DNA of 64,000 nt. Source: Streptomyces sp. SUK 48 (GTDB lineage: Bacteria; Actinomycetota; Actinomycetes; Streptomycetales; Streptomycetaceae). Both the position numbers and the translations under genes were made by a program. Location: positions 1,116,001-1,180,000 of the forward strand of contig NZ_CP045740.1 in NCBI RefSeq assembly GCF_009650765.1, in the 5' to 3' direction. This document shows positions 30,072-38,338 of this stretch, piece after piece (positions within the stretch are counted from its first letter, which is position 1; each line of letters starts with the position of its first letter). Below the pieces are notes generated by a model. It did no database searches. It was not told the origin of the DNA and saw only the letters and a program-made list of their open reading frames with translations.

Positions 30072-30572
30072 TCAGGCCCGCAGCCACTCCGTGACGATCA
30101 CCTCCGTGCCGGTGCGCAGCCGCAGGGCGAAGGGCCCGGAGGGCGGATCGTCGCTGGTGAAGCGGCCGAGGGTGTCCACGGCGACCGGGCGGGCGGCACC
30201 CGGACCGCCGAGCACCTCGATCCGCGCCGAACCCGGCGGCAGCACCTGCCCGATCAGCCCGTCCCCGGTGACCTCGACGTCGACGGTGAGCGCGCCCGCG
30301 CGGAACGTCAGCATGCGCGGCGCGTCCGTGACCCCGCGCACCGGCAGCGCGTCCACCAGCGAGTCGAAGGTCAGCTCGGCGATCCGCGCGTCCAGATCGT
30401 GCAAGACGTAAGCCTCCAGCGCGAGTTGGCGCAGGAAGTCGGGCACCGGGTCGAGGACCGCCGCCGCCTGTCGCAGCTCCTCCTCCAGCAGCGCGTCCGC
30501 GATGAGCGCGTCCTCGGACTCGTCACCGTCCCCGTCCGCGTCGTCGTACGGGAACCCGTTGTCCTTGTTCAT
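30072..30572 (-). CDS. Sigma-factor partner protein of the CHAT/S8 locus
   Basis: A 166-residue soluble protein. The first about 50 residues are acidic and helical (D-D-A-D-G-D-G-D-E-S-E-D-A-L-I-A-D-A-L-L-E-E-E-L). The rest looks like a small beta-sandwich (L-T-F-R-A-G-A-L-T-V-D-V-E-V-T-G, then P-P-G-S-A-R-I-E-V, then D-T-L-G-R-F and P-S-G-P-F-A-L-R-L). The ATG overlaps the TGA of the sigma-factor gene (ATGA), so the two are made together. Position suggests a cognate regulator (anti-sigma-like), but there is no membrane segment and no zinc-binding HxxxCxxC motif. The family is not recognised. Confidence 0.75.
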   Translation of the reverse strand: MNKDNGFPYDDADGDGDESEDALIADALLEEELRQAAAVLDPVPDFLRQLALEAYVLHDLDARIAELTFDSLVDALPVRGVTDAPRMLTFRAGALTVDVEVTGDGLIGQVLPPGSARIEVLGGPGAARPVAVDTLGRFTSDDPPSGPFALRLRTGTEVIVTEWLRA

Positions 30573-31144
30573 GCCGCACCCCGTTGGTCCATCCGGGCCC
30601 GCAGCCGGCGCAGACAGCGCTGGCGCAGGGGGCCGATGCTGCCGACCGCGATGCCGAGCGCGGCCGAGATCTCCACATAGCTGGGCGGCGGCGAGGACAC
30701 CAGCACGCGCAGCAACTGACGGCAGCGCTCGCCCAGTTCGTCCAGCTCCTGCCACAGGCGGCGGACCCGTTCGGCCCGGTCCGCCGCCTCCTCGGAGTCG
30801 ATCAGTGTCTGCTCCGGCGTACGGTCGTCGCTCGCCCGGTCCAGGACGTGCGGATCATCCGTAAGGGTGAGCCGCGTCATACCCTTGATGACCTTCAGGC
30901 ATTCGTGGCGGGCGGTGCTCGCCAGCCAGGCGCCGGTCTTGTCCGGTTCCCTGATCCGCCCCAGATGCTGGGCGAAGCGGAACCACACGGTCTGGTAGAC
31001 CTCGTGCCCGTCCGCGTCGGAGAGCCGGTGGGCGCGCACCACCGACCACACCAGCGGACTCATGCCCTCCACCAGTGCCTTCCAGGCCGCGGCGTCCCCG
31101 TCGACGGCGGACCGGACGAGCGCACCGACCTCTGTTCGGTCCAC
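30569..31144 (-). CDS. ECF-type RNA polymerase sigma factor
   Basis: A 191-residue sigma-70-family protein. Region 2 spans about residues 25-90 (P-L-V-W-S-V-V-R-A-H-R-L, W-L-A-S-T-A-R-H-E-C-L-K) and region 4 spans about 130-185 (R-C-R-Q-L-L-R-V-L, S-Y-V-E-I-S-A-A-L-G-I-A-V-G-S-I-G-P-L-R-Q-R-C-L). GTG 31144 is the only sensible start. A GGAAC box 50 nt upstream (31194-31198 on the complement) resembles an ECF -35 element, so autoregulation is possible. It lies 59 nt after the S8 protease stop and overlaps the partner gene. It would switch on an unidentified regulon when released. Confidence 0.92.
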   Translation of the reverse strand: MDRTEVGALVRSAVDGDAAAWKALVEGMSPLVWSVVRAHRLSDADGHEVYQTVWFRFAQHLGRIREPDKTGAWLASTARHECLKVIKGMTRLTLTDDPHVLDRASDDRTPEQTLIDSEEAADRAERVRRLWQELDELGERCRQLLRVLVSSPPPSYVEISAALGIAVGSIGPLRQRCLRRLRARMDQRGAA

Positions 31145-31203
31145 GGCTCCACCCCTCGTATAGGGCTCGTCATGGTACGCCGTGGAGCGGAGGGTTCCGG
31201 CGC

Positions 31204-32628
31204 TCACGCGGGCAGCGCCGGGGCCGTGACCGGGACCGGACGCCAGGTGGGCGGCCGGAGCGCGCGCACCTTCGCGCCGCGGACATCGGTGCGGTGGGTG
31301 GCGTCCGCCAGCAGCCGGGCGCCCGCCGTGCGCGGATCGCGCTCGCGCTCGGACGTCATCAGGGCGGCGACGAGCCCCGCGGCGACCGGGGTGGCGAAGG
31401 AGGTGCCGCTCCACTGCGCGAACCCGTCGAACATCACCTGGTCCGGCTTGCCCCCGGTGCTCTCCCGCGCCTCGCTCAACGCGCCGGTGTGGCGCGGGTA
31501 CTGGCAGGTGCAGGAGTAGTCGAAGCCGTACCGGCAGTCGTCGTAGGTGGAGTGCTGGTAGAGGTACGGCACCGGGGTGCCGAAGCCGGTGAGGGCGCTG
31601 GTGAGGCGCTCGCCGGGGGCGAAGACGCGGACCCAGCGGCCGTGGTTGCTGAAGCACGCGGGGCCCTCGCCGTCCGAGCGCAGCGCGCCGACGGAGACGA
31701 CGCTGTCCGCGTACTCGGGCAGCGCCGAGTAGGCGGCGGGCCAGAACGGGACGTCGCTGCCGTTGTTCCCGGCGGCGGCGACCAACAGGGTGCGCTGCTG
31801 GCGCAGTTCGCGCATGAACGCGTCCAGGCCGAGCAGCCCGTGCAGGCCCGGGGCGGGGCTGCCCGCGGAGAGGCTGAGCACATCGGGCCAGCCGGCCCCG
31901 TCGACGGCCGCGAAGAGCCGGGCGCCGAACTCCGACTCCAGTACGGCGCCCGCGTCGTTCAGGGTGCCGCGGACGGTGATGTCGGTGTTGGGCGCGACGG
32001 CCGCGAGGATGCCCGCGATGAACGTGCCGTGGCCGACGTACTGGCGCAGCAGCCCGCCGCCGTCGGTCTCGGCGGCCTGACTGTCGCCGGTGGTGTGGGC
32101 GAGCAGCGGGTAGGCGTGGTGGTCGTGCACCAGGCCGGTGTCGACGACCAGGACGCGGACGGCGGTGGCGGGGTCGTGACCGGTGCCGGCGGCGGCCGGG
32201 TTGGGCGCCGCGGAGCGCGCGATGGGCACCGGCTCGTCCCCGGGGCAGGCGTTGACCGCGATGTGCACCACGTGGTTGCGGCTGACCAGCCGGCGTCCGT
32301 GCCGTTCCTCCGCGGCCCGCAGGGCGCCCAGGGCGTGCGGCACCACGTCGTCCCCGAGGTCGGGGGCGCCGACCCGGATGCGGGTGACCCCGCTCCGGCC
32401 GCCGTCCGGGCCGTCGCGGCGCACCTGGTCGGGCAGCAGTCCCCGGGTCTCGGTGAAGTGGGCGCGCACCGTGTCCTCCACGGCGCGGGCCTCCTCCCCC
32501 GACCGGGCGAGGACGACGCCCTTCTCGTACAGCGGACGGGCGTCGTCGTCCGGGCCCATGGCCAACGGGACGTCGGGCATCGAGCGCTGGATGTGTGCGA
32601 ACTGTTCGTCAAATCGCTGAAGTGCCAT
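31204..32628 (-). CDS. S8 family (subtilisin-like) serine protease, apparently cytoplasmic
   Basis: A 474-residue protease with an intact triad: Asp163 in V-V-D-T-G, His200 in G-H-G-T-F-I-A-G, Ser410 in G-T-S-F-A-T-P, plus the oxyanion Asn288 in A-A-G-N-N-G. It has no signal peptide and no membrane segment. The first about 155 residues form an N-terminal region, not a typical secreted propeptide. An insertion just before the catalytic Ser (about 345-395) contains three cysteines (365, 373, 375) in a Tyr-rich stretch. ATG 32628 follows GGGGAGA. It is divergent from the CHAT gene (73-nt gap) and heads the operon with the sigma factor. Confidence 0.93.
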   Translation of the reverse strand: MALQRFDEQFAHIQRSMPDVPLAMGPDDDARPLYEKGVVLARSGEEARAVEDTVRAHFTETRGLLPDQVRRDGPDGGRSGVTRIRVGAPDLGDDVVPHALGALRAAEERHGRRLVSRNHVVHIAVNACPGDEPVPIARSAAPNPAAAGTGHDPATAVRVLVVDTGLVHDHHAYPLLAHTTGDSQAAETDGGGLLRQYVGHGTFIAGILAAVAPNTDITVRGTLNDAGAVLESEFGARLFAAVDGAGWPDVLSLSAGSPAPGLHGLLGLDAFMRELRQQRTLLVAAAGNNGSDVPFWPAAYSALPEYADSVVSVGALRSDGEGPACFSNHGRWVRVFAPGERLTSALTGFGTPVPYLYQHSTYDDCRYGFDYSCTCQYPRHTGALSEARESTGGKPDQVMFDGFAQWSGTSFATPVAAGLVAALMTSERERDPRTAGARLLADATHRTDVRGAKVRALRPPTWRPVPVTAPALPA

Positions 32629-32681
32629 GCCGTGTCTCCCCCTGTGCGGCGGCGTACAAGAGTGAGAGCCGCCGGTCCGCC

Positions 32682-32693
32682 GTCTGATACAGG
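32682..32693. promoter_or_regulatory. Shared promoter element, copy 1
   Basis: GTCTGATACAGG lies in the 73-bp gap between the divergent S8 and CHAT genes. It differs at one base from GTTTGATACAGG at 37078-37089, in the other divergent promoter of the locus. TGATAC resembles a -10 hexamer 11 nt before the CHAT ATG, which would give a very short leader. Confidence 0.55.
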
Positions 32694-32701
32694 CCACTAC
32701 C

Positions 32702-35314
32702 ATGCGAGGCGTGACAGCGGGAAGCGAGCCGGCCCTCCAACTGCTGCCCCTGGTGTTCGCCGACCCCGGCGAGGCACGGGCGCGCGCCGAACTGCTGCTC
32801 GCTTCCGCCCCGGCGCCGCTGCCCGCCAGCGTCGCCCACCAGGTCCTCGGCATCTGGCAGCGGGACTTCGGCGATCTGCGGATCGCGCTCACGCATCTGC
32901 GCCGGGCCCGGGACCTGGCCGCGCGCGCCGAGTCCGCCGACCGGGAGGCGGATGTGCTGGCGACGCTCGGGGTCGCACTGGTGCACGCGGGGCGCACACG
33001 GCAGGGGCTCGCCTCCTTCGAGCGGGGCGTCGCGCGGGGCACCGGGCACACCCGGGCCCGGGTGCTGTACCGGCGGGCGTACGTCTGGTGGGTGCTGGGG
33101 CATCACCCGGAGGCGCTGGAGGACGTACGGCGGGCGCTGCCGGTGCTCAGACAGCTGCGCGACGACATCTGGACCGCGCGGGCGCTGACCCTGCGGGCCA
33201 CGGTGCATCTGGCGCTCGGCGCGGTGGAGCGGGCCGACGCGGACTTCACGGCGGCGGAGCGGCTGTGGGACACCACGGGCCAGGAGCACGACAAGGCGGA
33301 CGCGGTGGAGAGCCGGGGCCTGGCCGCGTTCCGCTCCGGGGACATCCCCCTCGCGCTGCGGCTGCTCGACGAGGCCGAGGAGCGGTACGCGAAGCTCGGC
33401 ACACCCCCCTACATGCTGTCGGTACGGCGCTGCGAGGTGCTGATGGCCGCGGGGCTCGCCCCGGAGGCGCTGGCGGAGGCGGACGCGGCGATCGCCCTGC
33501 TGGACCGGCTGGGCGGGCAGTCGACCCGCAAGGCCGAGCTGCTGCTGGCCGCCGCGCGGGCGGCCCGTTCGGCCGGGGACGCGCACACCGCGATCGCCCG
33601 CGCGGCCGTCGCCGTACGGCTGTTCGCGGCGCAGCGGCGGCTGTGGTGGGAGACGCACGCCCGGCTGGTGCTGATCGAGGCGCGGGTGGCGGCCGGGCGG
33701 CGCTCGGGGCGGCTGGTCGGGGACGCGGCGGCGGTGGCCGAGCGGCTGGCCTCCTTCGGCTCGCCCGCGGCGCCCGAGGCGTCGCTGCTCGCGGGCCGGA
33801 TCGCGCTGGCGCTGGGCTGGACGGCGGACGCGGAACGGCATCTGGCGGTCGCGGCCCGCAGCCGCCGGGCAGGGCCGCCGACGGCCCGGATGACGGGCTG
33901 GGCGGCGCAGGCGCTGCGGGCGCGCGCGGCCGGGTCCCGGCGGGGCGTCCTGGAGGCGTGCCGGCGCGGTCTGGACGTCCTGGACGACCACCGGATGACG
34001 CTGGGCGCCTCGGAGCTGCGCGCGCACGTGACCGCGCAGGGCGCCGAACTGGCCGCGCTGGCCCAGGAGGTGAGCCTGGGCGACGACCGGCCCCGGCGCC
34101 TCCTGGAGTGGAGCGAGCGCTGGCGGGCGACCGTGCTGTCCACCCCGCCGACCCGGCCGCCCGCCGACGCGGCGCTGCTCAGCGGGCTGACCGCGTACCG
34201 GGAGATCGCGGCCCGCGCGGAGGAGTCCCGGATGGAGGGCCGTGCGGTGCCGGCCCTGGAGCGGGAACAGCGGCGCCTGGAACGGGAGATCCGCTCCCGC
34301 ACCCGGCACATCCGCGGCTCCGTCCCGCACGAGGGCGCCCGCTTCGACGTGCCCCGGCTGCTGGACCGGCTCGGCGAGGACCGGCTGGTCGAACTCGCCG
34401 TGGTGCGGGGGCGGGTGCATGTGCTGCTGTGCGGGCGGGGCCGGGTGCGGCGGTTCGTCGGCGGTCCGCTCGCGGACGCGGTGGCCGAGGCGGAGTACGT
34501 CCAGGCCGGGCTGCGGCGGCTCGCGCACCCGGGCGCGGAGGCGCGGCTGCCGCTGGTGGAGGCGGCGGGCGCCCGGCTCCAGGAGCTGCTGCTCGCCGGG
34601 GCGGTGCCGCATCTGGGCGCGGGCCCGGTGGTGATCGTGCCGCCGGGCGCGCTGCACCGGGTGCCGTGGGCGCTGCTGCCCGCGCTGCGCGACCGGGTGC
34701 TCAGCGTGTCGCCGTCGGCGGGCAGTTGGCTGCGCGCCCGGGAGACGGAGCCGCCCGTCGACGGCCGCGCCGTCCTGGTGCGCGGCCCCGGTCTCGCCAC
34801 CGGCGGTGCCGAGGTGCCCGAACTCGCCGACCGCTACGGCACGGCGACCGTGCTGGAGGGCGACGACGCCCAAGTCCCCCGGGTGCTGTCCGAGTTGGAC
34901 GGGGCCGGGCTCGCCCATCTCGCCGCCCACGGCACCTTCCGCGCCGACAGCCCGCTGTTCTCGGCGCTGCGGATGTCGGACGGCCCGCTGATCGTGCACG
35001 ACTTCGAGCGGCTGGCCCGCAGCCCCTACCGGATCATCCTCTCCAGCTGCGACACCGCGCGGCTCGCCTCGGTCGGCGCCGATGAACTCCTCGGCCTGGT
35101 CACGGCGTTGCTCCCGCTGGGCACGGCCGGGGTGGTGGCGAGCAGCGCCCCGGTCAACGACGCCGCGGTGGTCCCGCTGATGCTCGCCCTGCACAAGGGC
35201 CTCACCGCGGGCCTCTCGCTGGCCGAGTCGCTGCGGGACGCCCGCACCACCCTGCCGTCCGACACGGTGCACCAGGCGACGGGGTGGGCCTTCGCGGCGT
35301 TCGGGGCGGCCTGA
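32702..35314 (+). CDS. TPR-CHAT protein (caspase-fold protease with tetratricopeptide repeats)
   Basis: An 870-residue protein. Residues about 10-450 are a helical TPR solenoid with many A-L-x-x-L/A-R-x-A repeats. After a charged helical linker (about 490-560) the C-terminal CHAT domain carries the caspase-type dyad: His743 in L-A-A-H-G-T-F and Cys783 in L-S-S-C-D-T-A, 40 residues apart as in active caspase-fold proteases, with S-P-L-F-S-A-L between them. It resembles the TPR-CHAT proteases controlled by partner proteins, such as the peptidase of type III-E CRISPR systems. ATG 32702 has no SD; the mRNA may be nearly leaderless. It is convergent with the LuxR gene. Confidence 0.93.
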   Translation: MRGVTAGSEPALQLLPLVFADPGEARARAELLLASAPAPLPASVAHQVLGIWQRDFGDLRIALTHLRRARDLAARAESADREADVLATLGVALVHAGRTRQGLASFERGVARGTGHTRARVLYRRAYVWWVLGHHPEALEDVRRALPVLRQLRDDIWTARALTLRATVHLALGAVERADADFTAAERLWDTTGQEHDKADAVESRGLAAFRSGDIPLALRLLDEAEERYAKLGTPPYMLSVRRCEVLMAAGLAPEALAEADAAIALLDRLGGQSTRKAELLLAAARAARSAGDAHTAIARAAVAVRLFAAQRRLWWETHARLVLIEARVAAGRRSGRLVGDAAAVAERLASFGSPAAPEASLLAGRIALALGWTADAERHLAVAARSRRAGPPTARMTGWAAQALRARAAGSRRGVLEACRRGLDVLDDHRMTLGASELRAHVTAQGAELAALAQEVSLGDDRPRRLLEWSERWRATVLSTPPTRPPADAALLSGLTAYREIAARAEESRMEGRAVPALEREQRRLEREIRSRTRHIRGSVPHEGARFDVPRLLDRLGEDRLVELAVVRGRVHVLLCGRGRVRRFVGGPLADAVAEAEYVQAGLRRLAHPGAEARLPLVEAAGARLQELLLAGAVPHLGAGPVVIVPPGALHRVPWALLPALRDRVLSVSPSAGSWLRARETEPPVDGRAVLVRGPGLATGGAEVPELADRYGTATVLEGDDAQVPRVLSELDGAGLAHLAAHGTFRADSPLFSALRMSDGPLIVHDFERLARSPYRIILSSCDTARLASVGADELLGLVTALLPLGTAGVVASSAPVNDAAVVPLMLALHKGLTAGLSLAESLRDARTTLPSDTVHQATGWAFAAFGAA

Positions 35315-35340
35315 GCCGGCTGGGGAGCACGGGGGTCCGG

Positions 35341-37053
35341 TCAGGCCGACCTCTCCAGCAGGCAGGGCAGCGCGCCCCGGTCCCCCGTGCCCAGCCGCGT
35401 GTACGCGCTGTACAGATGGTTGCCGACCGTGCGCACGGACAGCGTCAGCCGCTCGGCGATCTCCCGGTTGCTCAGGCCCGCCGCCGCCAGGGCCACCACC
35501 TGCCGTTGCCGGGCGGTGAGTTCGCCGAGGACCAGCCCGGCCAGCGCCGGGGTGCGCGCGCCCTGGCAGCGGCGGGCCAGCGCGAGCGCCCGGGTGCGGG
35601 AGCGGCGCCCGGCCCGGGGATCGCGGTGGACGCGTACGGCCTGGGCGTGGGCCTCCGCCGCGAACAGCAGGAACCCGCGCTCCGCCAGGGCGGTGGCGGC
35701 ACGGTCCAGCGCGTCCCCGTCCCCGCGCGCCAGCGCCTCGGCGTGCCGCGCGAGCACACTGTCCGCGGGCAGCGCGCGGGCGGGCTCCCCGACGCGTACG
35801 GCCCCGTAGCGCGCGTACGCGTCCCCCTCGGCGGAGCCGCGCCCCGATTCGTCCGACTCGGCCTCGGCCAGGGCGAGTTCCGCATCGCATCCCGCGTCTT
35901 TGGGCGTCCACCGCAGCCCTTCGCGCGCCCAGGCGGCGGCGTCCCGCACCGCGCCGCCCAGCCGCGCGAAGCGGGCCCGTACGGCCGCGTAACCGGCCGG
36001 TACCGGCTCCCCCTCGGCGACCGCCCAGTCCCCCACCGGCGTGGCCGCCGGCCGCACGTCCAGCTCGGCCAACCGCTCCTCCAGGAGCCGCTGTTCGGCC
36101 GCGAGGGCGGCGCCGCGGTCCGCTCCGGCCCGGCTCAGCCTGCGTGCCCGCAGCCGCCCGGTCGCCGCCCGCAGCGCCGGTCCGTGCAGCGGGTCGGCGA
36201 GCGCGACCCCGCCGGCGTCGTCCACGGCGATCAGACCGGCCGACTCCAGCCCTTCGAGGACGTCGAGGTCGAGGTCGTACAGCGGCGGCCGGGCCGGTTC
36301 GGCGAAGGCGAGGCGCTCCAGGATCTCGCGCTCACCGGGTGTGCGGCGCTCCCGCACGGCCGTGAGCCGGTCGCGGACGGCCGGGGTGAGGGGCAGCGGG
36401 CCGCGCCAGGCGCGCTCACCGGTGCCGGGGACGGCGAGCAGGTCCTCCCCCGCCACGAGCGCGGCCACCAGGGAGCGCAGCAGCCGCAGATCGCCCCGGC
36501 ACAGCCGGTGCAGCCGCCGCACGGTGAGCGCCTCGAAACCGGCCGTGGCGAGCACGGCGGCGGTGTCCTCCTCGGGCAGCGGGGCGAGGGCCAGCCGGGG
36601 CAGCAGCTCCCCGGTCCACAGCCGGGACACCGCGCCGGGCACCGACGCCTCGTCGCACGCGGCCACGACCAGCCGGGTCCGCCCGTTCGCGGCCAGCTGG
36701 TGGACCAGCGCGGCGGAGTCCTCGTCCAGCAGATGGGCGTCGTCCACCACGAGCAGCCGGACGCCGGACAGGTCCCGGACCGCGCCGGGCAGCGAGCCGG
36801 TGCCGGCCAGCAGGTGCGCGAACGCCGCGAGGGGCAGATGGCGGGCCTCGGGCGTGCCGGTCACCCGGGCGTGCTCGGTGCCCCGCACCGCCTCCGTGAC
36901 CAGCCGGGTCTTGCCGCGCCCGGCCGGACCGGTCACCACGATGCCGCGCCGGCCCGCGCCCGTCGCGGCCCGCACCAGCTCCAGTTCGTCCTCCCGGCCG
37001 GTGAACGGCCAGGGCAGTTCGAGGGTCTTCGCGTCCTGTTCGTAAGTCCTCAC
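35341..37053 (-). CDS. LuxR family regulator with N-terminal AAA/STAND ATPase
   Basis: A 570-residue regulator, short for the LAL class. The N-terminal P-loop is G-P-A-G-R-G-K-T-R near residue 42, Walker B L-L-V-V-D-D-A-H-L-L near 100. A helical middle region follows. The C-terminal LuxR helix-turn-helix is L-T-A-R-Q-R-Q-V-V-A-L, L-S-N-R-E-I-A-E-R-L, S-V-R-T-V-G-N-H-L (about 505-555). It probably integrates a signal through ATP-dependent conformational change and binds DNA. GTG 37053 has no good SD. It is divergent from the metalloprotease (95-bp gap) and its stop lies 26 nt from the CHAT stop. Confidence 0.92.
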   Translation of the reverse strand: MRTYEQDAKTLELPWPFTGREDELELVRAATGAGRRGIVVTGPAGRGKTRLVTEAVRGTEHARVTGTPEARHLPLAAFAHLLAGTGSLPGAVRDLSGVRLLVVDDAHLLDEDSAALVHQLAANGRTRLVVAACDEASVPGAVSRLWTGELLPRLALAPLPEEDTAAVLATAGFEALTVRRLHRLCRGDLRLLRSLVAALVAGEDLLAVPGTGERAWRGPLPLTPAVRDRLTAVRERRTPGEREILERLAFAEPARPPLYDLDLDVLEGLESAGLIAVDDAGGVALADPLHGPALRAATGRLRARRLSRAGADRGAALAAEQRLLEERLAELDVRPAATPVGDWAVAEGEPVPAGYAAVRARFARLGGAVRDAAAWAREGLRWTPKDAGCDAELALAEAESDESGRGSAEGDAYARYGAVRVGEPARALPADSVLARHAEALARGDGDALDRAATALAERGFLLFAAEAHAQAVRVHRDPRAGRRSRTRALALARRCQGARTPALAGLVLGELTARQRQVVALAAAGLSNREIAERLTLSVRTVGNHLYSAYTRLGTGDRGALPCLLERSA

Positions 37054-37077
37054 ACCAACCAGAGCACGCGTACTCAG

Positions 37078-37089
37078 GTTTGATACAGG
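37078..37089. promoter_or_regulatory. Shared promoter element, copy 2
   Basis: GTTTGATACAGG lies between the divergent LuxR and metalloprotease genes and is 11/12 identical to the element between the S8 and CHAT genes. It sits between TACTCA (37071-37076) and TGAGTA, a partial inverted repeat that could be a separate operator. Confidence 0.55.
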
Positions 37090-37148
37090 GCGACTTGAGT
37101 AGCCCCCGACTCAGGCGCCCGCGACCGCGGGACGGGCACGCTGACCGC

Positions 37149-38231
37149 ATGACCCGACGCCTGTGCTCGCTCTCACGGCAGTCGGCCCCGTCCTTCGGAC
37201 CGGGGCTGACCGCCGAGCGGCAGGACGCGCTGCTCGCCGGACGGCGCATGTGGGTCAACGGCACGGTCCTGCACTACTGCTTCCTCGACACCGACCACGA
37301 CGCCTCGGTCATCCCGGTCCCCGGGACCGGGGAGCTGCGCCGGGTGGCGTGGGCGGGCGGCAAGGAGCAGCTGGACGTGGTCCGCGAGTGCTTCGCGCAG
37401 TGGGAGGCGCTCGGCATCGGGGTCGCCTTCGCGGAGGTCGGCGACCGGGGGGAGGCCGAGCTGCGGATCGGGTTCCAGGCCGGCGGGGGTTCCTGGTCGG
37501 CGGTGGGCCGCGAGGCCCTCGCCGTCGGCCGGGGCGAGCGCACCATGAATCTCGGCTGGGACGTGACCGCGCAGGGGGAGCGCGGCACGGTCCTGCACGA
37601 GATCGGGCACGCGCTGGGCCTGGTGCACGAGCACCAGAACCCCTGCGCCGGGCTGCACTGGGACGACGAGGCCGTCTACGCGGAGTTGGCGGGGCCGCCG
37701 AACCACTGGAGCCGCCAGACGGCGTACTCCAACGTCCTGCGGGCGCTGGACGCCGGGGAGTCCAGGGGCGCGGTGTGGGACCCGCGCTCGGTGATGGCCC
37801 TGCCGTTCGGTCCGGGGCTCGTGCTGGAGCCGGAGCAGTACCGCGGGGGGCTGCGTCCGGCCGAGCGACCCTCGGACCGGGACCGGGAGTTCGTCCTGCG
37901 CTGGTACCCGGGTACCGCGCCCGGACCCCACCCGCTGGTGCCGTTCCGTTCGGCACCGCTGGGCCTGGGCCCGGGCGAGCAGGCGGACTTCGTCGTCGAG
38001 CCGGCGGAATCCCGCGACTACACCGTGGGGACCTTCGGCGACGCCGACACCGTGCTCGTGGTCTTCGAGGAGCGGGACGGGGAGCCGCGTTTCCTCGCCG
38101 GCCACGACGACGGCGGCACCCCGGACAACGCCCGGCTGCGGGTGCGGCTCGTCCGGGGCCGCCGCTACTTCGTCCGCGTCCGCGTCTACTCCGTCTGGGG
38201 GGCGGGGCGGACGGCGGTGATGTGCTGGTGA
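37149..38231 (+). CDS. Astacin-like (M12A) metalloprotease with PPC-like C-terminal domain
   Basis: A 360-residue zinc protease. The extended metzincin/astacin signature H-E-I-G-H-A-L-G-L-V-H-E provides zinc ligands His150, His154 and His160 with catalytic Glu151. S-V-M-A-L-P-F near residue 216 is the Met-turn. Residues about 265-360 look like a pre-peptidase C-terminal (PPC) beta domain (G-P-G-E-Q-A-D-F-V-V, Y-F-V-R-V-R-V-Y). The N-terminus (M-T-R-R-L-C-S-L-S-R-Q) lacks a hydrophobic core, so no export signal is visible, unlike most astacins. ATG 37149 has no clear SD. A strong hairpin follows the gene. Confidence 0.9.
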   Translation: MTRRLCSLSRQSAPSFGPGLTAERQDALLAGRRMWVNGTVLHYCFLDTDHDASVIPVPGTGELRRVAWAGGKEQLDVVRECFAQWEALGIGVAFAEVGDRGEAELRIGFQAGGGSWSAVGREALAVGRGERTMNLGWDVTAQGERGTVLHEIGHALGLVHEHQNPCAGLHWDDEAVYAELAGPPNHWSRQTAYSNVLRALDAGESRGAVWDPRSVMALPFGPGLVLEPEQYRGGLRPAERPSDRDREFVLRWYPGTAPGPHPLVPFRSAPLGLGPGEQADFVVEPAESRDYTVGTFGDADTVLVVFEERDGEPRFLAGHDDGGTPDNARLRVRLVRGRRYFVRVRVYSVWGAGRTAVMCW

Positions 38232-38275
38232 GCACAGGCGGGCGGCACGGTCCATAGTCCGGCACGAGGGGGGGA

Positions 38276-38320
38276 GCGGGCGCGTACGTCACCCACGGGG
38301 GAGGTGACGTACGCGCCCGC
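38276..38320. terminator. Bidirectional terminator hairpin
   Basis: A perfect 18-bp stem with a 9-nt loop lies between the metalloprotease stop (38231) and the convergent monooxygenase stop (38339). It separates the protease locus from the sulfur island. Confidence 0.9.
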
Positions 38321-38338
38321 GCCGATGCCGTGCCACCG

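Noticed and set aside
31075..35085. Plus-strand frame of over 1300 codons across the protease locus
   Set aside because: Shadow antisense to the S8 gene and in an alternative frame of the CHAT gene; composition is Gly/Arg/Ala noise.
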